Position numbers and translations under genes: made by a program
The notes under the pieces: generated by a model
Databases searched by the model: none
Seen by the model: only the letters and a program-made list of their open reading frames with translations
What the model was told of the DNA's origin: nothing
Shown: one piece after another, positions 34,960 through 56,400 of the stretch
Layout of the letters: each line of letters starts with the position of its first letter
Numbering within the stretch: position 1 is the first letter of the stretch
Source of the DNA: Trematomus loennbergii
Taxonomy: Eukaryota > Chordata > Actinopteri > Perciformes > Nototheniidae
Assembly: GCA_012861695.1 (NCBI GenBank)
Contig: JAAOOA010000604.1
Coordinates: 330,661 to 394,660, forward strand
Direction of reading: 5' to 3'
Length of the DNA stretch: 64,000 bases

Positions 34960-36245
34960 ATGAAGAGATAAGGGGTGTAGGAAGGATAAGGGAAGGGATA
35001 AGGGATGTAGGGATAAGGGATGTAGGGATAAGGGATGTAGGAAGGGATAAGGGATGAGGGAAGGGATAAGGGATGTAGGGAGTAGGGATAAGGGATGTAG
35101 GGATAAGGGATGTAGGGATGTAGGGATAAGGATGTAGGGATAAGGGATGTAGGGATAAGGGATGTAGGGATAAGGGATGTATGGATAAGGGATGTAGGGA
35201 TGTAGGGATAAGGGATGTAGGGATAAGGGATGTAGGGATGTAGGGATAAGGGATGTAGGGATAAGGGATGTAGGGATAAGGGATGTATGGATAAGGGAGT
35301 GGATGTAGGGATAAGGGATGTATGGATAAGGGATGTAGGGATAAGGGATGTAGGGATAAGGGATGTAGGGATAAGGGATGTAGGGATAAGGGATGTATGG
35401 ATAAGGGATGTATGGATAAGGGATGTAGGGATGTAGGGATAAGGGATGTATGGATAAGGGATGTAGGGATGTAGGGATAAGGGATGTAGGGATAAGGGAT
35501 GTAGGGATGTAGGGATAAGGGATGTAGGGATAAGGGATGTAGGGATAGGGATGTATGGATAAGGGATGTAGGGATGTAGGGATAAGGGATGTATGGATAA
35601 GGGATGTAGGGATGTAGGGATAAGGGATGTAGGGATAAGGGATGTAGGGATAAGGGATGTATGGATAAGGGATGTATGGATAAGGGATGTAGGGATGTAG
35701 GGATAAGGATGTATGGATAAGGGATGTAGGGATGTAGGGATAAGGGATGTAGGGATAAGGGATGTAGGATAAGGGATGTAGGGATAAGGGATGTATGGAT
35801 AAGGGATGTAGGGATGTAGGGATAAGGGATGTAGGGATAAGGGATGTAGGGATGTAGGGATAAGGGATGTAGGGATAAGGGATGTAGGGATAAGGGAGTA
35901 TGGATAAGGGATGTAGGGATGTAGGGATAAGGGATGTAGGGATAAGGGATGTAGGGATGTAGGGATAAGGGATGTAGGGATAAGGGATGTAGGGATGTAG
36001 GGATAAGGGATGTAAGGATAAGGGATGTAGGGATAAGGGATGTAGGGATAAGGGATGTAGGGATGTAGGGATAAGGGATGTAAGGATAAGGGATGTATGG
36101 ATAAGGGATGTATGGATAAGGGATGTATGGATAAGGGATGTCAGGGTAAGGATAGGGATGTAAGGATAAGGTGATAAGGTATTTATGGATAAGGGATGTC
36201 AGGGTAATGGATATGGATAAGGGATGTATGGATGTAGGGATCAAG
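34960..36245 (+). repeat. minisatellite, GGGATGTAGGGATAA-type units
   Basis: About 1.28 kb of GGGATGTA and GGGATAA in a 15-bp period with occasional extra GGGATGTA steps; the right end decays to about 36320. A 437-codon Pro/Ser/Leu frame on the - strand is an artefact. Confidence 0.95.
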
Positions 36246-37087
36246 GGTAATGGATAAGGATGAGGGATGTAGGGATGTCAGGGTAATGGATAGGGATAAG
36301 GGTGAAAGGGTGTTGGGATGTCAGCATGAAGGGATTAGTTATTAGTTTTGTTATTACTTTGACAATGTTAGCACCAAAGCTAAGAGAACATTTCTGAGAG
36401 TTTGAGGATCCGATTTATTTCGTCAAAGGGTTTTCAGCAGGTTTTTTGTGTTTTGTTTGATTGCATGATTACAGAAAAACTTCTGGTCCAATTTACAGGA
36501 ATACTGGTGAAGTATTTTGATGAAGCATTTAGCATGGACCAAGGAAACACACATTTCTGAGCGGACTCGAAACTGATCCAGCGATTATCTCTCACCAAAG
36601 TGAAAACAGGCTCAGATCTCAAAAAGCTGTTATTATAGTGACTGTTGGTAGTTTTGCTGCAGAGAAGGAGGTTTGAGAGAAGACCCAGCCTGGATGTCCC
36701 ACTGTAGAGGGGTACAGGGGGATATTGGGGGGAGACAGGGGGATGATGGGGGGTCGAGGCCTCTTAGCATTCAGCGGCGCGCTCATTAGACATGCAAAGC
36801 TGCAGAGTTGGAGCTGCTGGCCTGAATGAGCCGGCTTTGTCCTGTAATTGGAGATGTTTTCTGTGGGAGCCACAAAGAAACCAGGGCCTCCTCACCCTCC
36901 TCACCCCCCACCCTCTCCTCTCTGATTCATCCTGTCCTCCCTCACTCTAGCCGTTGTGTAACGTGTTGCATAAAGATTCAGTTTCCAGGAAATCATCCAA
37001 TTAAAGACTCGAATTTGGAGAAACGACACAAAACGTCTCATTAACCTGCTTTTTACCTGCAGCCACAAACACCTGTTTAACATGGTC

Positions 37088-37122
<35 letters not shown>

Positions 37123-37443
37123 GGTGGTACTGTCCAGACTCTACAGCAGGGTCACCAACTATATTTGTCCAAGGGCCAAAATTAAGAGACACTTTCGGGG
37201 CCAGAGATTTTTATATATATATATTTATATATAAATCATAATAAATTATATATATATATTTATATATAATTTAGGCACGCAAAAATGTCACTGTCAAAGA
37301 GCCTCAAGCGTAAAGTTGAAAAACCGCAGTTTTAATGAGGAATGGACGGATAAATACGCATTCATCATAACATCGTTCAATAAGGCTACACCTGTTGCAG
37401 AGAGTACAATCTCAGGCGTCATCATATCACAAAGCAAATGTGA

Positions 37444-38475
37444 CGCTAAAGAGTGACGCACACAGCTGGGAGACAAGGGGACACTAAAGAGTGACGCACA
37501 CAGCTGGGAGACAAGGGGACACTAAAGAGTGACGCACACAGCTGGGAGACAAGGGGACACTAAAGAGTGACGCACACAGCTGGGAGACCAGGGGACACTA
37601 AAGAGTGACGCACACAGCTGGGAGACAAGGGGACACTAAAGAGTGACGCACACAGCTGGGAGACAAGGGGACACTAAAGAGTGACGCACACAGCTGGGAG
37701 ACCAGGGGACACTAAAGAGTGACGCACACAGCTGGGAGACCAGGGGACACTAAAGAGTAACGCACACAGCTGGGAGACCAGGGGACACTAAAGAGTGACG
37801 CACACAGCTGGGAGACCAGGGGACACTAAAGAGTGACGCACACAGCTGGGAGACCAGGGGACACTAAAGAGTGACGCACACAGCTGGGAGACCAGGGGAC
37901 ACTAAAGAGTGACGCACACAGCTGGGAGACCAGGGGACACTAAAGAGTGACGCACACAGCTGGGAGACCAGGGACACTAAAGAGTGATGCACACAGCTGG
38001 GAGACCAGGGGACACTAAAGAGTGAAGCACAGCTGGGAGACCAGGGGACACTAAAGAGTGACGCACACAGCTGGGACCAGGGCACTAAAGAGTGAAGCAA
38101 ACAGCTGGGAGACCAGGGGACACTAAAGAGTGACGCACACAGCTGGGAGACCAGGGGAGACTAAAGAGTGACGCACACAGCTGGGAGCCCAGGGGACACT
38201 AAAGAGTGAAGCACACAGCTGGGAGACCAGGGGACACTAAAGAGTGACGCACACAGCTGGGAGACAAGGGGACACTAAAGAGTGACGCACACCAGCTGGG
38301 AGACCAGGGGACACTAAAGAGTGACGCACACCAGCTGGGAGACCAGGGGACACTAAAGAGTGAAGCACACAGCTGGGAGACCAGGGGACACTAAAGAGTG
38401 ACGCACACAGCTGGGAGACCAGGGGACACTAAAGAGTGACGCACACAGCTGGGAGACCAGGGGACACTAAAGAGT
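37444..38475 (+). repeat. minisatellite, 39-bp unit, direct array
   Basis: About 26 copies of a 39-bp unit with GACACTAAAGAGTGACGCAC and ACAGCTGGGAGACCAGGGG. The unit recurs in inverted orientation at 38745-39055. Confidence 0.95.
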
Positions 38476-38744
38476 GTTGTTGGAAACTCACCTGAAATGT
38501 TTGATGGTCTTATTTGAACAATGTGGTCACATGACTCCTTCTGATGTTACTGCAGATCTGCTGTAAGCTAGCTAGCTAACGTAGCTAACCTTCAGATATA
38601 CTGACGAAACATTTTGTTAATTAATATTTTGTGTAAACATGAAGGAGTCTCAGGTGAGTTCAGGTGTCTCGGGTCACATGACAGAAACAGGATTAGGTCT
38701 GGAGGTTTAATCTGATCCCAGACAAGCGTTTTATCTGACGGCTT

Positions 38745-39055
38745 AAATCCCAGCTGTGTGCGTCACTCTTTAGTGTCCCCTGGTCTCCAGCTGTGTGCGT
38801 CACTCTTTAGTGTCCCCTGGTCTCCCAGCTGTGTGCGTCACTCTTAACTGTCCCCTGGTCTCCCAGCTGTGTGCTTCACTCTTTAGTGTCCCCCTGGTCT
38901 CCCAGCTGTGTGCGTCACTCTTTACTGTCCCCTGGTCTCCCAGCTGTGTGCTTCACTCTTTAGTGTCCCCCTGGTCTCCCAGCTGTGTGCGTCACTCCTT
39001 AGTGTCCCCTGGTCTCCCAGCTGTGTGCGTCACTCTTTAGTGTCCCCTGGTCTTT
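38745..39055 (-). repeat. same 39-bp unit, inverted array
   Basis: About seven copies of the unit on the opposite strand (CAGCTGTGTGCGTCACTCTT, TAGTGTCCCCTGGTCTCC), separated by 270 bp of single-copy sequence from the direct array. Confidence 0.93.
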
Positions 39056-40349
39056 TAGTAAACGCTGCCATGTCTCCTCAAGCTGCTGAATGTTCTCTAA
39101 ATGCTGCACGTGTTGTTGTTGAGATGTTTCTTCATGTGGAACCTTTGTGTTTTTATATCTGCTTCCTCTCTGAAGCTGCAGAGAGTTTCTCCTGATGGAA
39201 GAGGTTTGTTTTAGCATGTTCAAACCGGTCGGCCTCTGTATTTTTGTCATGATTTAACTCTTTTAAAGGTCTTGTTTCATGATTTAACTATCTTTAAAGA
39301 GATCTTCAAAATGTCATCTCTATCTAAAGTGATCCTTGTGATTTAAATCCTCATAAATGATCTTGTTTCAGGATTTAAAGAGTGTTCTCAGGTTCAGGAT
39401 GTTCTGCAGAAACAGTTAACAGAGATGTTCTCCATGTTCTCCGGATGACTGGAGCCGAACAAGCCCTGAAACACAGCAACAAAAGACCCTCCCTCACCCC
39501 TCCCATCACCCCCATCCTCACCCCCATCCTCACCCATCCTACACAGACCCCGAAAGCAGAAGAGCCCATTATATAACCCGCTCCCCCCCACCACTCATTA
39601 ACTGGTTTCCAGTTGAAAGGCTGAGGGGGGTCACGTGGTCCAGAGAGGCTTGTTTACCACAACAAGTGGAGAGAGAGGGGAGAGAGAGAGGGGGTTTCCC
39701 ACCATCTCATTCACAACTACTTTCACACGCCGCGCTGCCGCCGCCGTCACCATGGAGACCCAGAGAGGGACATGTGACCGAGGAGAGCCAATCAGGAGAC
39801 AGTACAGGTGTAACTAAGGGATATCACCATGAAACCCCCCCACTTCATTACTGACATTAACACAATATTTAGCAAATTACAAGGAGTGGACATGTCATGT
39901 TTAATATGCAAATGAGGTGTTATGTAATGATACATTTGGATAAATCTGCAGACACAAACAGACGGAGTTAGTCAAATAAACTCCTGGATGAGGATTAAGA
40001 TGTTTGCGGACATGTTATGGAAGCTAAAAGCACAAAATCTTACAATCAATGCACGAATAAAACATGTTTTCCCATCTCTGCCTCTGGGTGAATCTATATG
40101 TCTGTGAAGTCTTCTTATTTATTGTAAATAAATATATATTTTTAAGCATTTGTATGCATGTCAATTGTGTGTTTGTTTCATTGTGGGTTGTGTTACATGT
40201 TGAGTCACTTATTTTCAGATCCTTGTTTTGTCTTTTCTGTTTAGATATGACATGTCTTTAAAATTTAAAAATGATGACTCATCTAAAGATTAAGGTGGTC
40301 ACAAATAGGGTTAGTATTTTATTGTTATTTAATAATTTACAACTACTTC
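39056..40349. other. no gene recognised between arrays and dph5
   Basis: A short ATG frame at 39752 has a good Kozak context (GTCACCATGG) but ends after 22 codons and matches nothing I know. CpG-containing sequence near 39600-39800 could be regulatory. No other feature seen. Confidence 0.25.
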
Positions 40350-40575
40350 CAGAGGTGGAAAAAGTACTCAGATCTTGTATTTGAGTAAAAGTAGAAGTAC
40401 TCAGATCTTGTACCTGAGTAAAAGTAGAAGTACTCAGATCTTGTACTTGAGTAAAAGTAGAAGTACTCAGATCTTGTACCTGAGTAAAAGTAGAAGTACT
40501 CAGATCTTGTACTTGAGTAAAATTAGAAGTAGGCCTACTCAGATCTGGTACAAGTAGGCTACAGTACTTGAGTAA
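40350..40575 (+). repeat. Tol2-like hAT end with expanded subterminal repeats
   Basis: Starts with CAGAGGTGGAAAAAGTACTC, which resembles a Tol2-type terminus, followed by about four copies of AGATCTTGTACTTGAGTAAA and AGTAGAAGTACTC. Confidence 0.7.
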
Positions 40576-41201
40576 ATCCACTTGTTTCCTTTGCACAACT
40601 GGCTACTTCTGCCTCGAATTAAAGATTTGTTGATATATTGTGGGACATAGCCTATAAATAAAATATATAAAATATGAAGATTTTTCCACAGAGTTTGGCT
40701 CTACTATCTGTTCTGACAGTAACACACATTGATTACTGTATACACAACTTTAATAAGATTCTCTTTAGTTCGGCTGTAATGAAATCCACGGTTTGATTTA
40801 TTTTAACATGATATCTGCCCTGAACCTGAGGTGTTGGAGGGCAACAACAGAAAAACACATGTTAATAATTTATTACAAATAAACAAATCGTAATTATAAG
40901 TACGCCGAATTAAAGAGGGCCTTGTATTGAACAAGAAAACATATAGATAAGTTATGTTGTTATCTGCGTAAAGCTCTGAAACAATCAATGCTTTATTAAA
41001 TATGAGGATTTGTGAATGGAGTTTGGTCAACAAACGGAACAGAAACGTAACTTGGCTGTAGCTGTCGTGAACGTAAACAGTTTACGACATGCCGTATTCC
41101 AGTGTGTCCAGTGAGACTACACGTGAAAGCAGAAACAGGCAGAAATAAACTTGAAATTGAAGTGTTTTTAATTAGTTTTAGTTGAGTATCTGCGGGCCAG
41201 C

Positions 41202-49179
<7,978 letters not shown>

Positions 49180-49284
49180 CACACACTCTGACTCTGGGTA
49201 CATGTGAGGACCAACCAACAAACCATCACAACTACAGTAAAAGAGAAATAACCCACAACTTCTTGGATGATTTATTTATTTATA

Positions 49285-49872
49285 TTTTTAGGGTTGTTTT
49301 TCATGGAGAAATGTCTTTAAAAGCAGCTTGTACTTCCTTCAAATATCAAGAGGGCTGCTTTTCTTTGTTATATCAAAGAAAGAAACAACTTACTCATTTT
49401 ATATCAAGTTTAATTGAATAATTGTAGTCCTACAAATGTCTATTTAAACCTGAACCATCTGAATCAGAATACTTTTTAGTCCCACTGTCCCTACAATGTT
49501 GAAAGGTCCTCTTATGATGGTTATGGTCCTCACAAAGACAGTTAAACAAGCCACAACTTTTATGATGATTTCTTTATCGGTAATGATGCGTTAGGGTTGT
49601 TTGATGGAGAAATGTCTTTAAAAAGCAGCTTGTACTTCCTTTAAAATTGAGATGTGCTGCTTTTCTTTGTTAAATATCAAAGAGGATATCTTTTGTTTTG
49701 GTTTGACAAAAAAAGCACCGTACTCATTTTATATAAAGTTTAATCGAATAATTACAGTCCTACAAATGTCTAATAAAAAACCTGAACCATCAAACTGTGC
49801 CTACAATATTGAAAGGTCCTCTTATGACGGTTATGGTAATACTTGGTCCTCACAAAGACAGTAAAACAAGCC
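49285..49872 (+). repeat. about 300-bp tandem duplication in the dph5 3' UTR
   Basis: Two diverged copies, about 49285-49560 and 49582-49872, share TGGAGAAATGTCTTTAAAA, AGCAGCTTGTACTTCCTT, AGTCCTACAAATGTCTA and GAAAGGTCCTCTTATGA. Confidence 0.85.
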
Positions 49873-50047
49873 TATACACACACACACAACAGGCTGCAGG
49901 ATGTCGTTTATCATCAGAAATAATTAAAAGACCAACATTAAAGGCTCTTTTTGGATCGGTAAAACTTCTGGTCCTGTTAAACCCAGATGAAAGCCATGTC
50001 CCCAGTTTGTGCTATAAACAGAAACGTGTGTACATTGTGATGTCATC

Positions 50048-50053
50048 AATAAA
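50048..50053 (+). terminator. poly(A) signal, dph5
   Basis: AATAAA about 870 bp downstream of the stop codon, the first strong signal after the tandem duplication. The actual cleavage site is not shown by sequence alone. Confidence 0.5.
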
Positions 50054-50087
50054 GAGAAATAATAAAAAAATCAGAGAAACAGAATTA

Positions 50088-50097
50088 TTTATTTATT
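50088..50097 (-). terminator. overlapping poly(A) signals, slc30a7
   Basis: The - strand contains overlapping AATAAATAAA, about 390 bp past the slc30a7 stop. It is only about 40 bp from the dph5 signal on the other strand. Confidence 0.5.
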
Positions 50098-50484
50098 ACA
50101 GTTGAAAAAAAGAAGACTGAAACCCCCCGTCTGGTCACATGATTTGGCACGTTTTAAAAACAGTGACATCACACGCCGGTGATGTCATAGGAGGGGGGGC
50201 TCAAATTGTCTCTGATTCATGATGAAGGCACTTACCCAGAATGCTTTGCTCCAGTCTACAAAGTGCAGCGAGGGTTGGGGGGGGGTCAGGTAAGTAAAAA
50301 AGAAAGAAATTAGGGGAGAGGGGCTATTTTTGGCTGGAGCATCTTGGTAGTTCAGTCTCACTGCCCCCCCCCCCACGCCGTCTGTCCTTCATTGACTCTG
50401 GGAGGAGGTAGGGGGGGGGGTCAGAGGTCACCTGCAGCAGACTGAAAGGTGATTGGTCCCAGGTGTTCAGAGGAGGCGGGGCTT

Positions 50485-53400
50485 CTACATGGAGGCCGTC
50501 TCAATCTGAACGTACAGCTGCCGAACTCCAGCCTGAACACAGAAATAATGTTTACACTACAAATACAAAATACACAGGTAAACAAAGACTGATATAATAC
50601 CGTCAATATTACTGCAACACAGTTACACCTCTGTAAGTAAATATTTATTGTACTATCAGATAATAGTAAAATACTAATTATACTACTACAACACAGGTAA
50701 ATAATAACTAGAAATACTACTACTCCTGAGGCCTGTACTACGAAGCCGGTTCAACATAACCTGGATATTTGAGTTAGCCGGTTGGCCCAATCCAAAACAT
50801 ACGCGCTCTCGCTAAGCGGTCCTACGACGCTGGTTATCAAGTGGATCGCTCAAGCCAGCCGTGTCCTATCTAGTTAGGTGCGCGTTCACATGAAAGGGGT
50901 GGTATCTGGAGCATTCGACCAATCAAACATGGACAAGCGTACTGACAGCGCAGCGTCATACTTCCTGAATGAAAAGTGAACTTTAATATTAGTCAAATAT
51001 GAAGAAGTTAAACTTTAAACATCCATGACTTAAACTCTTTATCCAGGATCAAAGCCACATAGCTGCACCTGCAAGGTGAATACAGCTGGTAACAGAAAAA
51101 GTGTTTGAATGCGTACATTAACAGGTTTATGAAATCACTGCCCCGTCCAAGACACGATCTGACTTTAATTACATTTGACTCGAGTGTTTCGTCAACTTAA
51201 TGTGTTGCTTAAAATAATACTTCTGCATCCAGTATGTGACACTGTGAGTGTTGCACGGCCAGATACGGCTCAGCTGACTCAGATAAGGAAATATATGATA
51301 CATTATGATGTGATATGATATGAATGATAATGGGACACATCTACGTCTGCACTCACAGTGCCGCGGACTGTACGTAATGTTACTCTGATCCGGTTACTTA
51401 TGTTGTGGCAGATATTTAAGTAAGCTTTCTTAACGCTAATGTTATAATAGTCAGATTGCTCTGAAGATGGGAGGAGGGGATATTCTATTAATGTTCACGT
51501 TCACACAGTCAGTTGATTTTGGCCGGCCGTCTTTCCTGCAACGGCAGTTTCTCTGTATTTCCTCTATCCTGTAATATGACTTGATAGCTTTAAACTCTGC
51601 ACACGGAGCTCTGATTGGTCAGCAGGCGGTGCTTTCACTGAGTTGATCTCTTAGCCTGCAACCTAACCTGCTCCGGACCAGGCTAGCTGCTCAGCATAAG
51701 TTACCATGGAGATCTAGCCCGCTAAAAAGAGAACCAGCGGCGTAGGACCGGAAACCCCGAGTTTTCCCTGAAGTCAGCCACTAAGAGAACATCCTGCTTC
51801 GTAGTACAGGCCTCTGGTTAATCACAGATAAACAAATACCTATAAGGGAAGGCTGCAAACGTGTTCATGTACCTGTGAAGAGGTTATTTGACCGTGTGGT
51901 GCTTTCAGGTACCTGTGTGATGATGATTTGTGAAGATGTGTGGTGCGTTCAGGTACTTGTGTGATCATGATTTGTGAAGGTGTGTAGTGCGTTGAGGTAC
52001 CTGTGTGAAGAAGTGGTGTGGTGCGTTCAGGTACATGATAGAAGATGTGTGGTGCGTTCAGGTACCTGTGTACAGATGTGATGCGTTCAGGTACCTGTGT
52101 AAAGGTGTGGTGCGTTCAGGTACCTGTGTGAAGTTGTGGTGCTTTCAGGTACCTGTGTGAAGATGTGTGGTGCGTTCAGGTACCTGTGTGAAGATGTGGT
52201 GCATGTGGTGCGTTCAGGTACCTGTGTGAAGATGTTGTGCGTCTGGCTGAGGATCCAGCGTGTGTCGGCATCAGGAGCGACCAGCAGTTTTAACGTCCCG
52301 ATGTAAACGTCCGTACACAAAGTCCAGAAGTGAGGATCCTGCAGGTTGTAAACGCCCTGCAGCTGCTGCACCTGAACGCATCACGAGAAAAACCAGGAAT
52401 TAGACACGTCCCTGACACAAAAGCAACTCTTCAAACTGTGAGTAAAACACGAATATAGAGGAAAGAGAACGAGTTAGAAGTGTCTGTTTAAGGCGTCTCG
52501 TGGCTTGATGGAGAATGAGGAAGGAAGCCACGACATGTGGGAGAAAACAATAACAAAAGGTCACAGAACGTCAGAGTTTGTTTCGTACGTAGAGGTGATT
52601 TAGAAGTGTTTTTACTGACCCTCTGGTAGCTCTCGGGCAGCTTCTGGTCCAGAGAGGGAGGCGTTCGCTGCATCAGGATCCCGATGGACTCCTTCAGTAA
52701 CGGAATAACGCTGAGGAGACAGAGACACACTGAGCACGTGCAAACACTCACAGCTGGTTCAGTGTGAGCGGTTCTGTTCAATGCAGCTCGAGCTTGGTGT
52801 GGATTATTCACTTTAAAAATGTAGCTCAGATTCTACAGATTACTAACTGGAGTTTGGTTTGAGTCGTTCTCTCTTTGTTCAGTCTCTAGGCTCATATCTG
52901 TGGATTTGTAGCTGGAGTTTGGTGTGAGTCGTTCTCTTTAATACAGATCAGATCATTGTGAAAAAATATGTAGAATATGTTGATTTTGAACAACGCTGAG
53001 AAAACAGAGACACACTGAGCACGTGCAAACATTCACAGCTGGTTCAAAAATCCAACCCTCACTTATAAGGATGAGTGTTTCTGTTCAAGTTCAAGGGAAG
53101 AATCTGTGGATTGAGCTGGAGTTTGGTTTGGATTAGAGATGTTCCGATCACGTGATCGGGGATCGGAGGATCAGAAAAAAAATCGGGGATCGGGAATTTT
53201 TTTTTTTTTTTTTTTTAATTATTTTATTTAATGTTACAAAACAAAAATGACCATGTTCACGTCTTAAAGTCATCCTGAGGCCTTAGTTTTGGTTTAAAAT
53301 TACACAACATCATGTATGTGTTGCTTCTTTTGGGCTTGTTTTCATAGACCTGGTTGCTTATTTCTCTCAAATCTGGCAACAGAGTGGGCGCAGTGTCTAA

Positions 53401-56400
53401 TAGTAGCAGTAAGCTAACGAGAGGCTACGTTCAGCTGGTGTAACGAGAGGCTACGTTCAGCGGTGTAACGAGAGGCTACGTTCAGCGGTGTAACGAGAGG
53501 CTACGTTCAGCGGTGTAACGAGAGGCTACGTTCAGCGGTGTAACGAGAGGCTACGTTCAGCCGGTGTAACGAGAGGCTACGTTCAGCCGGTGTAACGAGA
53601 GGCTACGTTCAGCCGGTGTAACGAGAGGCTACGTTCAGCGGTGTAACGAGAGGCTACGTTCAGCGGTGTAACGAGAGGCTACGTTCAGCGGTGTAACGAG
53701 AGGCTACGTTCAGCGGTGTAACGAGAGGCTACGTTCAGCGGTGTAACGAGAGGCTACGTTCAGCCGGTGTAACGAGAGGCTACGTTCAGCGGTGTAACGA
53801 GAGGCTACGTTCAGCGGTGTAACGAGAGGCTACGTTCAGCCGGTGTAACGAGAGGCTACGTTCAGCCGGTGTAACGAGAGGCTACGTTCAGCCGGTGTAA
53901 CGAGAGGCTACGTTCAGCCGGTGTAACGAGAGGCTACGTTCAGCCGGTGTAACGAGAGGCTACGTTCAGCCGGTGTAACGAGAGGCTACGTTCAGCCGGT
54001 GTAACGAGAGGCTACGTTCAGCCGGTGTAACGAGAGGCTACGTTCAGCCGGTGTAACGAGAGGCTACGTTCAGCCGGTGTAACGAGAGGCTACGTTCAGC
54101 CGGTGTAACGAGAGGCTACGTTCAGCCGGTGTAACGAGAGGCTACGTTCAGCCGGTGTAACGAGAGGCTACGTTCAGCCGGTGTAACGAGAGGCTACGTT
54201 CAGCCGGTGTAACGAGAGGCTACGTTCAGCTGGCCTCGGGAGTCGGGACAGAGAAAATGTCAGGAGTTTGGAAGTATTATAAAATTGAAAGCGAAGGCAG
54301 TGTAACAGCCAGATGCAATGTTTGCAAGGCGGAGGTTCCGCGTGGTGGAAAGAACAGAGCTACGTTCAACACGACCAATCTAATACAAACACCAACAACA
54401 ACACGACGAGTACACAGCGGCCACTCAGGTAACGGCACTGAAACAACCGACACTTTCAGAGACTTTTAAAAGGAAAGAGAAACTGCCCCAGAACAGTGAA
54501 AAGGCCAAAAAATAACAGCCAAGATAGCTGAATTCATCGCGTTGGATGACCAGCCGTTATCTGTTACCTTTTTTTTCTCTTAATGCATTGCATAAAGATC
54601 GGATCGGGAAAAATCGGTATCGGCAGATTGTCAAAATCAAATGATCGGAATCGGATCGGGAGCAAAAAAAGGTGATTGGGACATCCCTAGTTTGGATTAT
54701 TCCCTTAAATGTAGCTCAGATCCAAGAGAAGTTCCTACATAGTTTTTACTGGAAATTGGTTTGACTTCTTCTCCCTTTGTTCAGTTTATATGCACATATC
54801 TGTGGATTTAGCTGGACTAGTGCATTGGTGTTGGGTTCAGGTTCAAACCCCTCTGCAGTCAGCATGTCGTTGTGTCCCTGAGACACTTCACCCCAAAGTG
54901 CTCCTGTGGGGATTGTCCACAGTATAGAGTATGTAAGTCTCTTTGGATGAAAGCGTCTAACATGTAATGTCATGTAATTTAGCTGGAGTTTGGTTTGGAT
55001 TATTCCTTTAAATGTAGCTCAGATTCAAGGGAATAATCTGTACGTTTTTAACAAGAGTTCTGTGTGGATTAGCTCAGAATCTACAGAGTTTTGAACTATA
55101 GTTTGGTTTGATTTCTTCTCTCTTTGTTCAGTTTTATAGGCTTTTTTTATAGGCTCATATCTGTGGATTGAGCTGGAGTTTGGTGTGAGTCCTTCTCTTT
55201 AATGCAGATCAGATCATTGTGAACACATAGTGGAATCTGTACATTTTTAACAAGAGTTCTGTGTGGATTAGCTCAGATCCTACAGGTTTCTAAGTGTAGT
55301 TCTTCTCTCTTTGTTCAGTGTGTCGGCACATAACTGTGGAGCTGGAGTTCAGCAGTTTCCAGCTGCAGAGTTTGCTGCCTGTGGTCGAGTGAAGGCCTCT
55401 CAGCTGACCACAGATCTGCTGACTGTTTCAATCTGCAGCTGCGATCACTGCCAGCCTATCAGACCACATCTACTCCATCTATCCCCGGGGCTTCTGGGAA
55501 ATCTGACCGCTGCACATCCACTGCCGGACTCCAGAAGTATTCCAGCTCCATGCCGGTGGTTTTAGTCCATTAACTCCTGATTGCACATTCCTTACGTCAG
55601 AGAAAAACTATTTTCCAAAGCATCCGTCGAGTCTCAGATTGATTTCATTCCTCTGTGGAGAGCAGAAACCTGAGAGATGATCCATCAGTCCTGCTTCCTT
55701 CTGAGGCTCCTTCAGCGGTGCGTTCAAGGAACCACTGACGTCCTAGAAACTGCAGCTTTTTTAAAAGTCAGACGTCACTAAAGTCTGTTTGATTATTTCT
55801 CAAAAAGGACGTTAGAGGTTTGAGTGTTCATCCTCTGGAGGTTTTAATAACGTTAGAAAATGTTCTGCTGGTCACTAAAGAGGCTCTCTGGGTTATATGA
55901 ATGTGAAGAGAGAAGGAGGAGGTTTTTGTTAGACGTTCTATGGGTCCTTTTTGTGAGGAGGATCGAGTTTTAATTGGTATATTAAGGTGTTAATAAAAGG
56001 TGTGGACATTTAAGATGCTCTACAAGTCATTTACAAGCTTATAGGATTCTTTATCATGTGCCAACATTACATATAGGTTAAATGGAGTTATATCAAGTAA
56101 GTTATAACGAGGTTAAAGGTCCCGTGTCACGGCCATTTCTACTGATCATAATTCCATTGTTGAGGTCTACTAGAATAGATTGACATTGTTCAATGTTCCA
56201 AACTCACATTGGTTTCTCATACAGCATCTCTGTATAGTCTGTGTATTCACTCTCTGTCCTACACGCCTTGTTGGAGCTCCTGCCCCCCCCCCTCCCTGTG
56301 AGCCCACTGTGCTCTGATTGGTCAGCTCGCCCACTCTGTTCTGATGAGTCCACCACCGTTACAGCAGAACATCAGTGATTATGTGTTACAATGGCGTTTG

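Larger units (their letters stand above)
53134..54689 (+). mobile_element. hAT element remnant with 8-bp target duplication
   Basis: The left end TAGAGATGTTCCGATCA and right end TGATTGGGACATCCCTA are inverted with mismatches. GTTTGGAT flanks it exactly at 53126-53133 and 54690-54697, the 8-bp duplication expected of hAT. It contains a 26-bp array and a BED-finger fragment, and lies in an slc30a7 intron. Most of the transposase is gone. Confidence 0.9.

Noticed and set aside
34931..36244. 437-codon Pro/Ser/Leu frame
   Set aside because: By-product of a 15-bp minisatellite; no domain, start or conservation.
37444..38475. CRISPR-like regular repeats
   Set aside because: Units are contiguous without unique spacers, and the genome is vertebrate; these are minisatellites.
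39752..39820. Short ATG frame with strong Kozak context
   Set aside because: Only about 22 codons, no recognisable product and no supporting splice signals.
55311..55565. 84-codon frame in an slc30a7 intron
   Set aside because: No family resemblance and it overlaps a degenerate local repeat.
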